Positions 20,305 through 32,084 of a DNA stretch of 64,000 nucleotides are shown here, piece by piece. Made by a program: the position numbers and the translations under genes. The stretch's first letter is position 1. Every line of letters begins with the position of its first letter. The stretch lies in contig CM067369.1 of the NCBI GenBank assembly GCA_034401795.1, forward strand, positions 190,846,659 through 190,910,658, in the 5' to 3' direction. Under the pieces are notes generated by a model, which was not told the origin of the DNA, ran no database searches, and saw only the letters and a list, made by a program, of their open reading frames with translations. This DNA is from Chaetoderma sp. LZ-2023a (lineage: Eukaryota > Mollusca > Caudofoveata > Chaetodermatida > Chaetodermatidae).

Positions 20305-20324
20305 ATCTCCCAACCTTGGGAGAT
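20305..20324 (+). promoter_or_regulatory. 3' terminal hairpin of PLE unit 2
   Basis: Identical 9 bp stem hairpin (ATCTCCCAA-CC-TTGGGAGAT), 26 bp before the junction with the host ACC tract. Confidence 0.7.
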
Positions 20325-20350
20325 CCTGAGCCAGTGCGTTTAATCATATA

Positions 20351-20773
20351 ACCACCAACACCACCACCACCACCGCCACCTTCACGACGACTACCACCAA
20401 AACTACCTTCACCACCAACACCACCACCACTACCACTACAAGTACCACCACCACCACCACCACCACCACCACGACCACGACCACCACCACCACCACCACC
20501 ACCGCCACCACAACCACAAACACGATGACAACAACAACAACAACAACGAAAACAACAAGGCAACCACAGCCAACACCACCACCAACACAACCACTTCACC
20601 ACGACTACAATCAAAACCACCACCAGCAACAAAAACACCACCTCCAACAACAACACCAATACCACACCGCCACCACCACGACCACCACCACCACCACCAC
20701 CACCACCACCACCACCACCACCACCACCACCACCACCAACACCACCACCACCACCACAACCATAACCAGCAGC

Positions 20774-20866
<93 letters not shown>

Positions 20867-22614
20867 GCAAGATCCGCACATTTAGCATAGTCAGCACAAT
20901 CACAAATAACTTCACCATTATCATCTTCATGGACAATACCACCACAAACGTCACACAGTCGCCAGCATCACCACCACCACGACCGTTGATGAAATCACAA
21001 GAGCTGCTAGGAAATCAACCGTCACATCAGCAGCAGCATTACTCCACCAGCTATACAAGCATTTGCAGTCTTACACGTCCATATAGGCGGTTATGAACAC
21101 CGATACGCTGAAATAAAAACCTCCCTTCGTCTTTTTAAGCTCGTAAATCGTATCCATTGTTTTGCTGACCGTGGGCGATCATCCAATCATCATTGATCAC
21201 CATAATTATCCATTGATGTTCACAAGATAAGGCCGCTGGTGTAATAAAGGCGCACATTACTGAGTCTGAACGTGGATTATTGCTTGATGAGACTAATAAT
21301 TACTGACTTATATGCCAACAAGTCGAGGACGGATCAATGTTGTCCAGTGTGTAACCATCAACGACCACGTGTTAGGCATAAAGAGACACATTTTGCATTC
21401 CGCATTTTGCAGATTAGATGAAGGAGTTGTGATTACAAATGCTCTTTACTATAGGATGGACCGTGTTTTCTTCGCAAATGATGACGTCTGCGGCGAATTG
21501 TACAAATAGTATTCTCTTTATATATAAAAGGAATTCTGTACGGCATTTTCGAAACCATACACGCGTTTTTTAAGGCTACGGTAAATATAACTTGAATTTA
21601 GACGTGTCAAAAGGAATTAGTTGCTTATTAAAAAGGTAATCAAATAAATTGTACCACAATATAACACAACAATTATATTTGATCTTCTTGATCAACCAGC
21701 CGTTCTGTCCTTTTCTATGTTATTTCCTTACTCTTGTATCTACACAAACATCTGTAGTGGACAATGTATTTAACGTCAACGGGTGGTTAGTTAAACTAGA
21801 CAGACTCTCGTGACACATTTCAAAAACAATTCCTATCGAATATTTTCTTAGCGACAATGGATAGATCGCTGCTGTCACTCAAATATCTGACATGACGATC
21901 AAAATACTTTACTTGTTGTCTGACCTCACAATCTATTGATAAAGGTTCATCACGGAAATGATAATAAGGCGTCTCAATGGTATGCCTCTTATAGTTTACA
22001 AGTTAATAAACATTTTGTTTTGTTGAATATTTTGAAACTGCTTTGACAGGAAAGATACATATCCAGTCAAATTAGTTTCAAAATATTTAATAGCTTACCT
22101 TTATAGTTATCTTAAATTTGGGATTCCATGAACTCATGTTTCAATGTATTTTAATCGATTCGTAACAGAGCCAGTCATTTCAGTGGTAAATCTTCAAAAA
22201 TCCTCTTCTCTCGGTCTGCAAATGGACATTGGCTGAGCGCAAACTTGAATTTTATGTTATCATTAACCAACGGCCCCTGCTGTTGTTATGAAAAATATCA
22301 ATTTGCAAGCCAACAGAAGGCAATTTTTTGTAAATTTACAAAGAAAATAGACTTATAATTTTCGTGGAAGATTTAAGTATCCTTTTGAGCGCTTTGAGGC
22401 GCTGTTGACACAAGAGTTGTTAATACGCGACATAAATGCTGACTTTGTCTTTAGTTGGTGAATCTTCCTAATGTATGCTACTCTAATTAATCAGAATATT
22501 GGCTCCAAATAGAAATAAATCTGGTATATGCTGAATATGTTTATAATATATTGACTGGAAAGCAAAGCTGCCATAGCCAGCAACGACTATCTTATTAATT
22601 GCTGTTAAGAAATC
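20351..22614 (+). repeat. 2264 bp direct repeat, right copy (flanks PLE pair)
   Basis: Repeat of 6194-8457, starting in the ACC tract at the PLE 3' end. Here the host sequence continues without interruption into R-family DNA (AGAAATC then AGGAATAG), which shows the pre-insertion state. The 20525-20890 and 21312-21509 frames repeat artefacts seen in the left copy. Confidence 0.85.
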
Positions 22615-23110
22615 AGGAATAGTTTACATTACCATCAATTAGATGCCATCCACTCTCTGCGATTAAAGCTCAGCATATTTTCTCAGATGATCCCAATGAG
22701 GAAGTCGAGTCACATGATACGCTGTGGTGTTAAGCCTGGTGGGTTCCTCAAGCTTTATTGCTGTGAGTCGCGGTTAGAGTGCCACTATCATATTCCGTTT
22801 TAATGGACATTGACAAACTGTCACTTGCGACGACCTCACAATATCAGCATGAAACTCGGGAATGAGATTTGCTGAGAATTATAGACAATGGGTTCGTTGT
22901 TAATTACTGGTCTGTTCTAAGGAATTACTGTTAACCCTATTGTATTTTTAAGAAATATTGGGAAACGTGGAAATAAATTTCTCCTGACACAATAAATAAC
23001 CGTTGTTTATATCTGATATACTGTAATAATATTGTTAACTTGATTAAATCTAACGTACGCCGATAACGCCATCAGATTAGGCTAAGAGAAATGTTCAGAG
23101 TTATACTGCT
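22440..23110 (+). repeat. R-family repeat unit, copy 2 (3' part)
   Basis: R modules in order: TTTAGTTGGTGAATC (22452), AATCAGGAATAGTTTACATT (22611), TTCCGTTTTAATGGACATTG (22794), and the CAATATCAGCATGAAACTCG segment (22840). This is the copy that the PLE pair interrupted. Confidence 0.75.
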
Positions 23111-23312
23111 ATGAACCGCACTGCAATCGTGTAACATGTTGTGACATCAAAATCCCCATATATACCAGATTAGTCAGGTAATACATTTAAGTCGAGCCAT
23201 GCTCTTCGAATCAATAATTTGCAGCATGATCAGCTAATTATCTCTAGAACAACTTCAGTGAAATTATAACACAATAACAACATCGCATAAAAGTGTACCA
23301 AGAAAAGTGGTG

Positions 23313-23369
23313 GACACCACCACCACCACCACCACCACCACCACCACCACCACCACCACCACCACCAGC

Positions 23370-23413
<44 letters not shown>

Positions 23414-23445
23414 CGATAACGACGTCAACGAAGTCAACGACGTCA

Positions 23446-23489
<44 letters not shown>

Positions 23490-23490
23490 G
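23313..23490 (+). repeat. Compound ACC/AAC/GAC trinucleotide tract
   Basis: Successive ACC, AAC and GAC runs with interspersed GTCAACG units at the same place in R as the tracts at 341 and 6112. The surrounding frames are low-complexity artefacts. Confidence 0.9.
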
Positions 23491-23929
23491 ACAACCATAC
23501 TAACACCATCAATACGAGCCTCACCACCTCTGGCATAGTCATCGCAATCAGCAATAACATCAGTGTTATCATAAGCACCTTCACGGCAAATGCTATCAGC
23601 AACACAGCAGTCAATAGCACACCAACCACCAACACCAACCACCAACACCAACACCATCAGTACTGCTAACACATTCACAATAATAAACGTTTATTTGCAG
23701 CAAGCACGCGAGCACTGCACCAGTACTGATAATTTCGGCACAGCTTCTGCAGGTAATCAACCATCATGTCATTAACAACATTACCCTACTAACTACACAA
23801 GAATTCGCAGTTTTACGTGTCCAATAGATGGCTAGAAACTGCGCTGTGCTATAAATTGTGACGATTAGCTGAAGAGAAAACTGTCTTTCATCCTTTTAAC
23901 CTCATAAATTGCATACTATTTAGGTAACT

Positions 23930-24290
23930 GACCGCAGGCAACCATCCAATCATCATTGATCACCATAATTATACAATAATGGGGACAAGATAAGGCTGAT
24001 CGTGTAAGATAGACGCACATTAATGAGTCTGTACGAGGACTATTGCTTTATAAGACTAATACAATACTGGCCTCTGTTACAAGCATGTCTGCCAATTCAA
24101 TGGTGTTTCAATGATGGACAGTGTGTAGACATCTATGGTCGTATGTTTGCCACGATGAAGTACATTTTGCATTCTGATTAGTGCAGATTAGATGACGAAA
24201 TTTTGATTACGAATGCTATGTACTCTAGGGCCTACAGAGCCAGAATCCATTCGCCATGTTCTCTCCGCGAATTCTAAATGAGGACATCTA
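23930..24290 (+). repeat. R-family B module, inner left arm
   Basis: Diverged copy of the 7015-7350 module. Its reverse complement is at 25010-25330 in the right arm. Both arms therefore hold at least two B modules. Confidence 0.7.
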
Positions 24291-24314
24291 AGGGCGGGGC
24301 AATGGTATAAGTAT

Positions 24315-24317
<3 letters not shown>

Positions 24318-24404
<87 letters not shown>
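24318..24404 (+). repeat. (TA)n microsatellite
   Basis: About 87 bp of perfect TA dinucleotide in the left arm. The right arm has only a short AT-rich equivalent near 24940, so the tract expanded on one side. Confidence 0.95.
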
Positions 24405-24406
<2 letters not shown>

Positions 24407-24522
24407 GGTTAAAATATGACTTGACTTTGACTTGGCAACACGAATTACTTACCTATTAAAAGAACAAATGGATTGTAGCACATTATAATATAACAATGAT
24501 ATTTGAACTTCTTGATCAACCA

Positions 24523-24777
24523 AGTTTTCTGTCATATTCCATATCATTTTGTTATTCATATACTGTCAAACAAATCTATAGGCGGGCAATGTACATAATG
24601 GCAACCAGACTCACGTTACAGATTTTAATAACAATTTCTACCAAGGTTTTATCAATGACATGTCGTGACCACACTACAGCACTTGCTAGCTGACTTCACT
24701 ATCAAATGAGGTAGGTCAGCCCAGTGGGTCTGAGAGTAAGCATCTGAATTCTAGGACATGGAATAAGACCAAAAACC
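24523..24777. other. Spacer at the centre of the quasi-palindrome
   Basis: 255 bp between the inner arm ends (left arm ends at 24522, right arm starts at 24778). It is unique within the window. A short frame over 24496-24693 is not recognisable. A weak tRNA-like head (CAGCCCAGTGGGTCTGAGAG) near 24718 lacks a convincing B box. Confidence 0.6.
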
Positions 24778-26134
24778 TGGTTGATCAAGAAGTTCAAATA
24801 TCATTGTTATATTATATTGTGCTACAATCCATTTGTTCTTTTAATAGGTAAGTAATTCGTGTTGCCAAGTTTAAAGTCAAATCATTTTTTACTCAGGACA
24901 TACAAAAAATGTGCATGGGTGTGAAAATGCCTTAGACTATTTTTTATCTATATAAATCTAATAATACGTATACCATTCTCCGCATATGTCATCATTTAGC
25001 ATTTGCGGAGAGAACATGGCCAATGGAATCTGACTCTGTAGGCCCTATAGTACATAGCATTCATAATCACAATTTTGTCATCTAATCTGCACTAATCTGA
25101 ATGCAAAATGTACTTCATCGTGGCAAACATACGACCATCGATGTCTACACTCTGTCCATCATTGAACCGTCCTTGAATTGGCAGACATGTTTGTAACATA
25201 GGTCAGTATTGTATTAGTTTCATAAAGCTATAGTCCTCATCCAGACACCTTAATGTCGGTCTATCTTACACGATCAGCCTTATCTTGTCCCCATCATTGT
25301 TTAAATATGGTGATCAATGATGAGTGGATGATCGCCCGCAGTCAGCCACCATAAAAAATACGATAAATTTATGAGCGTAAAATGACGAAGGAAAGTTTCT
25401 CTTCAGCCTATCATCACAATTTATAGCACAGCGCAGTTTATAGCCGTCTATTGGGCACGTAAGACTGCGAATTGTTGTGTAGCTAGTAGGGTAATGCTGT
25501 TACTGACATGATGGTTGATTACCTCTAGAAGCTGTGTCGAAATTATCAGTACTGGTGCCAGTGTTTGCGTGCTTGCTGGAAATAATTGTGAATGTGCTAG
25601 CATTGCTGATAGTGTTTGTTTTGGTGTTGCTGGTTGGTGTGGCATCGACTGCTGCGCTGCTGATAGCATTTGCCGTGAAGGTGATTATCATAACATTGAT
25701 GTTATTGCTCATTCCGATGACTATGTCAGAGGTGGTGAGGCTCATATTGCTGGTGTAGGTGGGCTTGTTGTCATCATAGTCATTGTCGTCGTAGTCGTCG
25801 TGGTCGTCGTCGTCATCGCCGTCGTCATTATCTTTGTTGTTGTTACACCTTTCTTGGTACACTTTCACGCGATGTTATTATTGTGCTATAGTTTCACTGA
25901 AGTTGTTCTAGAGATAATTAGCTGAGCATGCTGCAAATTATAAGATTCGATGAGCAAGGTTCGACTAAAATATATTACCTGACTAATCTGTTATATATGG
26001 GGATTTTGATGTCACAACATGTTACACGATTGCGGTTCGGCTCTTAGCAGTCGGGCTCTTAGCAGTCGAACTCTGATCATTTCTCTTAGCCTATTTTGAT
26101 GGCGTTATCGGTGTACGATAGTTTAATCAAGTAA

Positions 26135-26135
<1 letters not shown>

Positions 26136-26190
<55 letters not shown>
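26136..26190 (+). repeat. (ATT)n microsatellite
   Basis: About 55 bp of pure ATT. The same position in the direct repeat copy (33006-33045) is shorter. Similar tracts are at 35833-35877 and 53573-53612. Confidence 0.95.
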
Positions 26191-26191
<1 letters not shown>

Positions 26192-26339
26192 AGTGTATCA
26201 GATATAAACCACGGTTATTTATTAGACAGGATACATTTATTTCCACGTTCCCCAATATTTCTTTAAAATAAAATAGGGTTAACAGTAATTCCTTAGAACG
26301 ACCCAGTAATTAACAACGAACCCATTGTCTATAATTCCC

Positions 26340-26830
26340 AGCAAGTCTCATTCCCGAGTTTCATGCTGATATTGTGAGAGCTTGTGAGGTCGTCGCAAGT
26401 GACAGTTTGTCAATGTCCATTAAAATGGAATATGATCATGGCACTCCAACCGCGACTGACAGCAATAAAGCTTGAGGAACCCACCAGGCTTAAAACCACA
26501 GCGTATCATGTGACTCGACTTCCTTATTGGGATCATCTTAGAAAATATGCTGAGCTTTAATCGCAGAGAGTGGATGGCATCTAATTGATGGTAATGTAAA
26601 CTATTCCTGATTTCTTAACAGCAATTTATAAGATAGTCGTTGCTGGCTATGGTAGCTTTGCTTTCCAGTTAAAATATTATAAAGCTACTTAGATATTCAG
26701 CATATACCAGATTTATGTCTTTTTGGAGCTTATATTCTGATTAATTAGAATAGCATACATTAGGACGATTCACCGACTAAAGTCAGCATTTATGTAGCGT
26801 ATTAACACCTCTTATGTCAACAGCGCCTCA
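26340..26830 (-). repeat. R-family repeat unit, minus strand
   Basis: R modules on the minus strand: the CAGCATGAAACTC segment (about 26360), the GGAATATGATCATGGCACTC segment (26427) and TTAGGACGATTCACCGACTA (26760). A near-identical copy is at 33190-33650. Confidence 0.75.
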
Positions 26831-26864
26831 AAGCGCCCAAAAGGATATTTAACTCAAATAACCC

Positions 26865-27200
26865 TTTAATGGTCAAGGGTCAAGATCTTCCAAGAAAATT
26901 ATAAGACTATTTTCTTTGTAAATTTGCAAAAAGAAATTGCCTTCTGTTGGCTTGCAACTGGATATTTTTCATAACCACAGCAGATGACGTTGGTTAATGA
27001 TAACATAAAATTCAAGTTTGCGCTTAGCCTATGTCCATTTGCAGGCCGAGAGGAGAGTATTTTTGAAGATTTACCCCTGAAATGACTATCATTCCAGTGG
27101 TAAATTGTCAAAAATATTCTTCTCTCGGCCTGCATCTGGACAATCAGATGACCACTGCATAACCCGTTTTGATCAGCTTGGCCAGTAATGGGTTAAATTG
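26865..27200 (-). mobile_element. Foldback MITE relative, expanded
   Basis: Starts with ACCCTTTAATGGTC and ends with CAGTAATGGGTTAA, similar to the ends of the 1238-1475 element. It contains the hairpin GCAGGCCGAGAGGAGAGTAT...CTTCTCTCGGCCTGC. The central part of the palindrome (GGCTCGGT core) is missing. The second copy is at 33720-34052. Confidence 0.55.
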
Positions 27201-28293
27201 ACACAAGAGAGATTAAAAGCTCAGTCAACTGTATACACGTGTTGGAATCGATTTGAAACTTTGAAACCTGAATTCCCAGAATCTAATTCTCAAGGTAACG
27301 ATACAGGTAAACTGGTAAATATTTAGAAACTAATTTCATTAGGGTCTGTTGCTGCACAAGACAACAACAAATCTCAGAAAAATTAGTTTTAAAATAGTCA
27401 ACAGAATCTTTATTACATTTTACATTCAGCAAAGATAATCAATTTGTGTAGTTTTCTGAAGAACCTTTCGATTTTCGTGATAGAGGTACATCATTTAGAA
27501 TGTCACATCAGCTAACTTTTGACGTATTTGATTATGACGTCGGATACTGGAGTGAATCCATCTATTCAGGTCCGCGATGTGGTAATATGCAAGTATCCAT
27601 TTATTCATGTGTTTGGTTTTCAAATCGCCATGTTATTATTCGCCGCAGATGTCATCATTTGTGAAAAGAACATGGCAAATGTACCGTGGCACGGTCCATC
27701 CAATAGTAAAGAGCATTTGTAATCACAACTCCTTCAACTAATCTGCGAAATTCGGAATGCAAAATGTGTCTGTTTGTGCCTAACACGTGGCCATTAATGT
27801 TTACACACTGGATACATTGATCCCTCCTCGACTGATACTCAAGGTTGACATATAGGTCAATAATTATTAGTCTCATCAAGCAATAATCCACGTTCAGACT
27901 CCTTGATGTGCGTCTATATTACACCAGCAGCCTTATCTTGTCACCATCAATGGATAATTATGATGATCAATGATGATTGGATGATCGCCCACGGCCAGTT
28001 ACCAAAAATGGAAAAAGATTTATAAGCTTAAAAAGACGAAGGGACGTTATAGTTTCAGCATATCTGTGTTTCTAGCTGCCTATATGAACGTGTAAGTCTG
28101 CAAATTCTTGTATAGCTAGTGGAGTAATTCTGCTGCTGCTGTGACGGTTGATTTCCTAGTAGCTCTTGTGAATTCATCAACGGCTGTGGTGGTGGTGGTG
28201 GTGATGCTGGCGACTGTGCGACGTTTGCGGTGGTATTTACCATGAAGGTGACTATGATAATGGTGATTCTGCTGACTATGCTAGCTGCGGGGA

Positions 28294-28339
<46 letters not shown>

Positions 28340-28434
28340 GGTGGTGGTGGTGGTTGTGGTGGTGGTGGTGGTGGTGGTGGTGGTGGTGGTGGTGGTGGTG
28401 GTGGTGGTTATATGATTAAACGCACTGGCTCAGG

Positions 28435-28454
28435 ATCTCCCAAGGTTGGGAGAT
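28435..28454 (-). promoter_or_regulatory. 3' terminal hairpin of PLE copy 3
   Basis: The conserved 9 bp stem hairpin on the minus strand, placed as in the other two copies relative to the element end. Confidence 0.7.
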
Positions 28455-28541
28455 AATTTTTATTTATTTTATTGTCTGAGATTTGTTATGTTTGTTTGAT
28501 AGAGGCGGTATGGCCTATAAAATATGAATAATATATATCAT

Positions 28542-30790
28542 TCATTCTGAAGGTTTTTGAAGAGTTAATTTCGAATTAACCAAGATGTCACGTAGATTGG
28601 AGTTTTTCTTAAAGGCTATCACTGGACGCAAATTGAGAGGTTTTTTCATTCTATCCTGCAATTTATGATATTCATCTTTCAAAATTTCTGAAATTTCAAC
28701 ATTTTTTCGAATGTATGTTAAACTGAATGGAATAATTTCACGTTGATCAGCAAGACCAGGGTCCACGTTTATGCCACTCGGCCATTTTGTTTTCAGTTGC
28801 TTAATCCAAAACGATTCTCGAAGTTTTCTTTGTTTATCAGTTTCTTCGGCCGTAGCAGAAAGAGGCAGTTGCTCAATAGGCATAATTTCAAAGTGTCTAT
28901 CGACAGAATGACCAGGAAGATTGAAATGTTGAGCTACGTTGGTGTCCTCGTCGTGTCTAATATCGCAAAGGTGTCTAGTTGCTCGCCATCTGAAAGGGCA
29001 TTTTGTTTCACCGACATACTGCTTTTGGCATAATTTGCAAGATATTAAATAGATAACATTTTTAGAATCGCAATCTAAATTAGACTGAAGTTGGAATTTG
29101 CTTTTGTTCTGATAACTGACAAATGTTGTCTGATTAGGTAGATAGAGGTCTAATTTACACCTCTTCTTTCCACATTTCTGAGATTGTCCTACGCCTATAA
29201 TTGGACGATTGTGACGAATTTTGGTAGGCTTTTGATCGGCAGCCTTATCAGTAATAGTTTCCAAATCATGTAAAGTTTCGGATTTTATTTTGCGCAAAAA
29301 TCGTGTTGAATATCCCCTCGGTTTGAGGGCTTTAAATAAGGTGGAACACGCAGATTCAAAATTCTTTCTATCACTAGAATTTCGGTGAAATCGGATAATC
29401 TGTGATTTGATAATACCTTTAAAAGTATGAGGTGGATGGAAAGATTTCTTATGCAGTAGTTGATGGGAATCGGTGGGCTTAAAGAATACTTTGTAATCAA
29501 GAAGCCCACTCGTGTTATAATTTACACCTTTGTAGAGAGTAACGTCCAAAAAGTCTACGGACGACTGGTCAATGTTGGCTTTAAGTTTGATGTTAGGATC
29601 GTGATTGTTCAAAATAGTGAAAAATTCATCAAACTCTTCCCTCGAATGATTCCAGATCATAAAAATATCATCGAGGTAACGGCGGTAAAATAAGGGCTGC
29701 TTAGGACATTTGTTAAGCGCATCCTCTTCCCACTCAGCTACATAGATGTTGGCAAAACTAGGACTAAAACGTTTACCCATAGAGCATCCACAGATTTGTT
29801 GGTAGATTTCGCCAGCGAATTCGAAATCATTGCCCTTTAAACTCAGCTCCAGGAGAGCTAATATTTCGCTAGTGGGCCTATTATTATCGGGATATTTATC
29901 AAATGCTCTGCGAACTGAAGACAAACCACTTTCGATGTCAATGTTTGTGTACATAGCATCGATGTCGAGGGTTATCAAGAGTGAGTTTGGAGGAACAGAA
30001 ATTTTGGAGACCTCGGATAGGAAATCTTCAGTGTTGTTCAAATAGCTGAAATGTCTATTCACAATTGGTTGTAGGTGGTAATCAATAATTTCACTAATTC
30101 GATAAGATTCAGAGCCGCAATCAGAGATAATAGGTCGACCCGGTGGTATCATAGGGTCGGACCATGACTCAATAGGTTTATGAATTTTTGGCAAAAGGTA
30201 AAACGTACGTGGATTTGAATCTCGTTTAGCAGTAAGGTATTTAAACTGCTTTTTCGTTATGGCCTTTTTGTCAGCCATTTCTTGAAGGATTCCATTAAAT
30301 TTATCACAATTATTTGCCAGAGTGGTTCGTCTAATTTGCGGTAGTGTTTCAGATTACTGAGTTGCCGATGTGCTTCACGAATATAATTATCCTTACGCAT
30401 TACTACAGTAGCAGATCCCTTGTCAGCAGGCTTTATAACGATGTCATTGTTTTTACGCAAACCTGTTAAGGCTAAACGTTCTTGATATGACAAATTTTGA
30501 TGATTTTTAGGAAATTCTAAATTTTCAACATGCTCCTTGATAGCTTTTATACTATCAAGGATCGCAGGGTCAACCAACTTCGAGTTAGGTGCCCAGCCAG
30601 TTTTTTCAACAAAAGGTAGAAAGTTGTTTTTCTTGGAATTTCGAAAAAAGTCTGCTAATTTTACACGGTGAGAAAATTCTTCAATTTCCCATAAGCCATT
30701 ATCTAAAAGAGCATCTATGTCGACTTTGGGCCGTGGTGTTGGTACATATGTTAGACCAAGATTTAGCAACGATCTTTCTGCTTCAGACAA
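28542..30790 (-). pseudogene. PLE ORF2, frameshifted (copy 3)
   Basis: RT/GIY-YIG ORF homologous to units 1 and 2. A single-T deletion near 30315 (ATTATTTGCC where other copies have ATTATTTTGCC) splits it into a 177-codon part and a 578-codon part. The 578-codon part keeps all RT motifs (A, B as GCSMGKRF, C YLDD) and the endonuclease core. The protein differs from unit 1 at scattered sites such as Tyr for Phe after RHFS. The split separates the N-terminal region from the RT core, so the full-length protein is not made without recoding. Confidence 0.9.
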
Positions 30791-30861
30791 TGTAGAACCA
30801 GTTAGGTTAATGATATTACCACCTAGGCCAATTTCTGGGTGGTTAGTACCCTGACCCGTAG

Positions 30862-32084
30862 TTAGTTTAAATTAAGGTGCGATAACCAACTATTATACAT
30901 CCTATTTGCAGTGCACTCAGTCCAGTGGATGTTGTCCTCAACCACCTGAAATTCAGACACGGGGAGGCTGGGCAGGATAGGGACCTTGGCCCTTAAGGCC
31001 TCTACACGGCTGTTAACGAATTGTATGTTTCGTTTCTGGGTTGTAGTCAGGTGCTTCGAGTAATTTAGTTTGGCAAAGTGAACTTTAGCCTTTGGGAATT
31101 TTGAACGCATGGTACTAAACAGATTCTCAATTCTTTGGGAGGTGTCATGCTGAAGTTCGTCCTTATCATTAATTCCGATGTTAAGGATGATACGCTGAGG
31201 TTGGAAGACCTCATTGTGTTTTCTAACCATATTCCTAATGTGGTTTATCTTAGCACCTGGATAGATTGCTACCTGCATATCTGGATGAGGTGTCCGATTG
31301 ATACGAGCTAAATTTGAAGACCCAATCAGCAGAATCTTCTTGTTCAGTGTAGGAAGGCGCCATTCATTCTTATTATCCACCACGAACCGAAACTTGTAGA
31401 AAGACCTATGCTCTTTGGGTGTATCCCTAGGCGTAGGTTTGGGCTTAGGTGTGGGCGTAAATTTGGGTTGTGGTGGCTTGGACCTCGGCGTCGACGATCT
31501 GGTCTTTTGACCAGGTCGGTCAGTAGCTGCTCTCTGTGGAAGGGGAGGAAACTCGACTGGGGACAGTGGCGAGACCGGAAGAGGGATCTGACTAGGATCC
31601 ACATGAGCGGACACTGACGGTGACCATGCTGGCAGTGGAATCAGGAGCGGATCCACCACAGGAGACTGCAGGGGGAACACTGGTGAGCACTGGTTATTCA
31701 CCCGCTTAACTACTGGGGGACTCTCAGTGGGTGACCTATTCCGTTTCCGATTTGATTGTGGGATGACTGGTACGGTCAAGGCTGACCTTGCAGTCGGTGT
31801 GCCTGGTAGGGCCACAGAGGGCCCTGCAGTTGATGTTCCTGGTAAGGTCACAGGTGACCATACAGGGGGTGTTGTACTATGGCAGGTTCTAAAATGTGGA
31901 TCAAAAGGTCTGATGAAATCATAAAACTGATCAATTGATGAAGAATGAAACTTCCTGCCATAGTTATTTCGGGCCCAATTTATTGCTGTGGTCTTCGCTC
32001 TACCTAATTCTAAATTTGGTTTGGACTGAGCTTCGATGAGGAGCGACATAAGACGACCAAGCTGGAAATTATAGTGACTAATGT
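30862..32084 (-). pseudogene. PLE ORF1, 5'-truncated (copy 3)
   Basis: The frame begins at residue 111 of ORF1 and the first Met corresponds to residue 123. The proline-rich linker and the entire SGNH-like domain (GSSN, PGA, GIND, DxxH) are kept, with a few substitutions (Trp for Gly after TTPPV, Cys for Ser after NNQ). It is truncated by the tandem junction at 32084. Confidence 0.9.

Larger units (their letters stand above)
14115..20350 (+). mobile_element. Penelope-like element, unit 2 (full length)
   Basis: The second and complete unit of the tandem pair, 6.24 kb. Its 5' end has about 150 bp of unique sequence (starting TACTAGCGAGTGCC) that is missing from unit 1, followed by a 1.1 kb polypyrimidine tract. 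The rest is almost identical to unit 1: ORF1 proteins are identical and ORF2 proteins differ at one residue. The 3' end (ATCATATA then ACCACC) joins an ACC-rich host tract at 20351. Both ORFs are intact. This is the best candidate for an active copy. Confidence 0.9.
6060..24522 (+). repeat. Left arm of a large quasi-palindrome
   Basis: Host sequence at 6060-8457 plus 20351-24522 is found in reverse order at 24778-37160. Examples: 6065-6110 matches 37110-37160 reversed, 7015-7350 matches 36250-36600 reversed, and the ATTTGAACTTCTTGATCAAC segment ending at 24522 matches 24778-24800 reversed. The arm is interrupted by the PLE pair and a duplicated host segment. Divergence between arms is clearly higher than between the PLE units, so the inverted structure looks older than the PLE insertions. 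Confidence 0.75.
25761..28409 (+). repeat. Direct repeat, left copy (flanks minus-strand PLE)
   Basis: 25761-27632 matches 32631-34486 and 27640-28409 matches 36240-about 37010. The left copy lacks about 1.75 kb that the right copy retains (34490-36240). That part is also present in the other arm (7350-8000 reversed), so it was deleted here. The copy ends in a GGT tract fused to the PLE 3' end. Confidence 0.8.

Noticed and set aside
6194-22614. Assembly duplication as explanation of the whole PLE pair
   Set aside because: Not excluded, but the order host-PLE-PLE-host with a truncated first unit is not the A-B-A-B pattern of retained haplotigs, and a second locus has the same geometry. Kept as a point for read-level checking.
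23293-25925. Possible CRISPR or other prokaryotic repeat array in the triplet-rich region
   Set aside because: Repeats are pure microsatellites without spacers, and all coding elements are eukaryotic.
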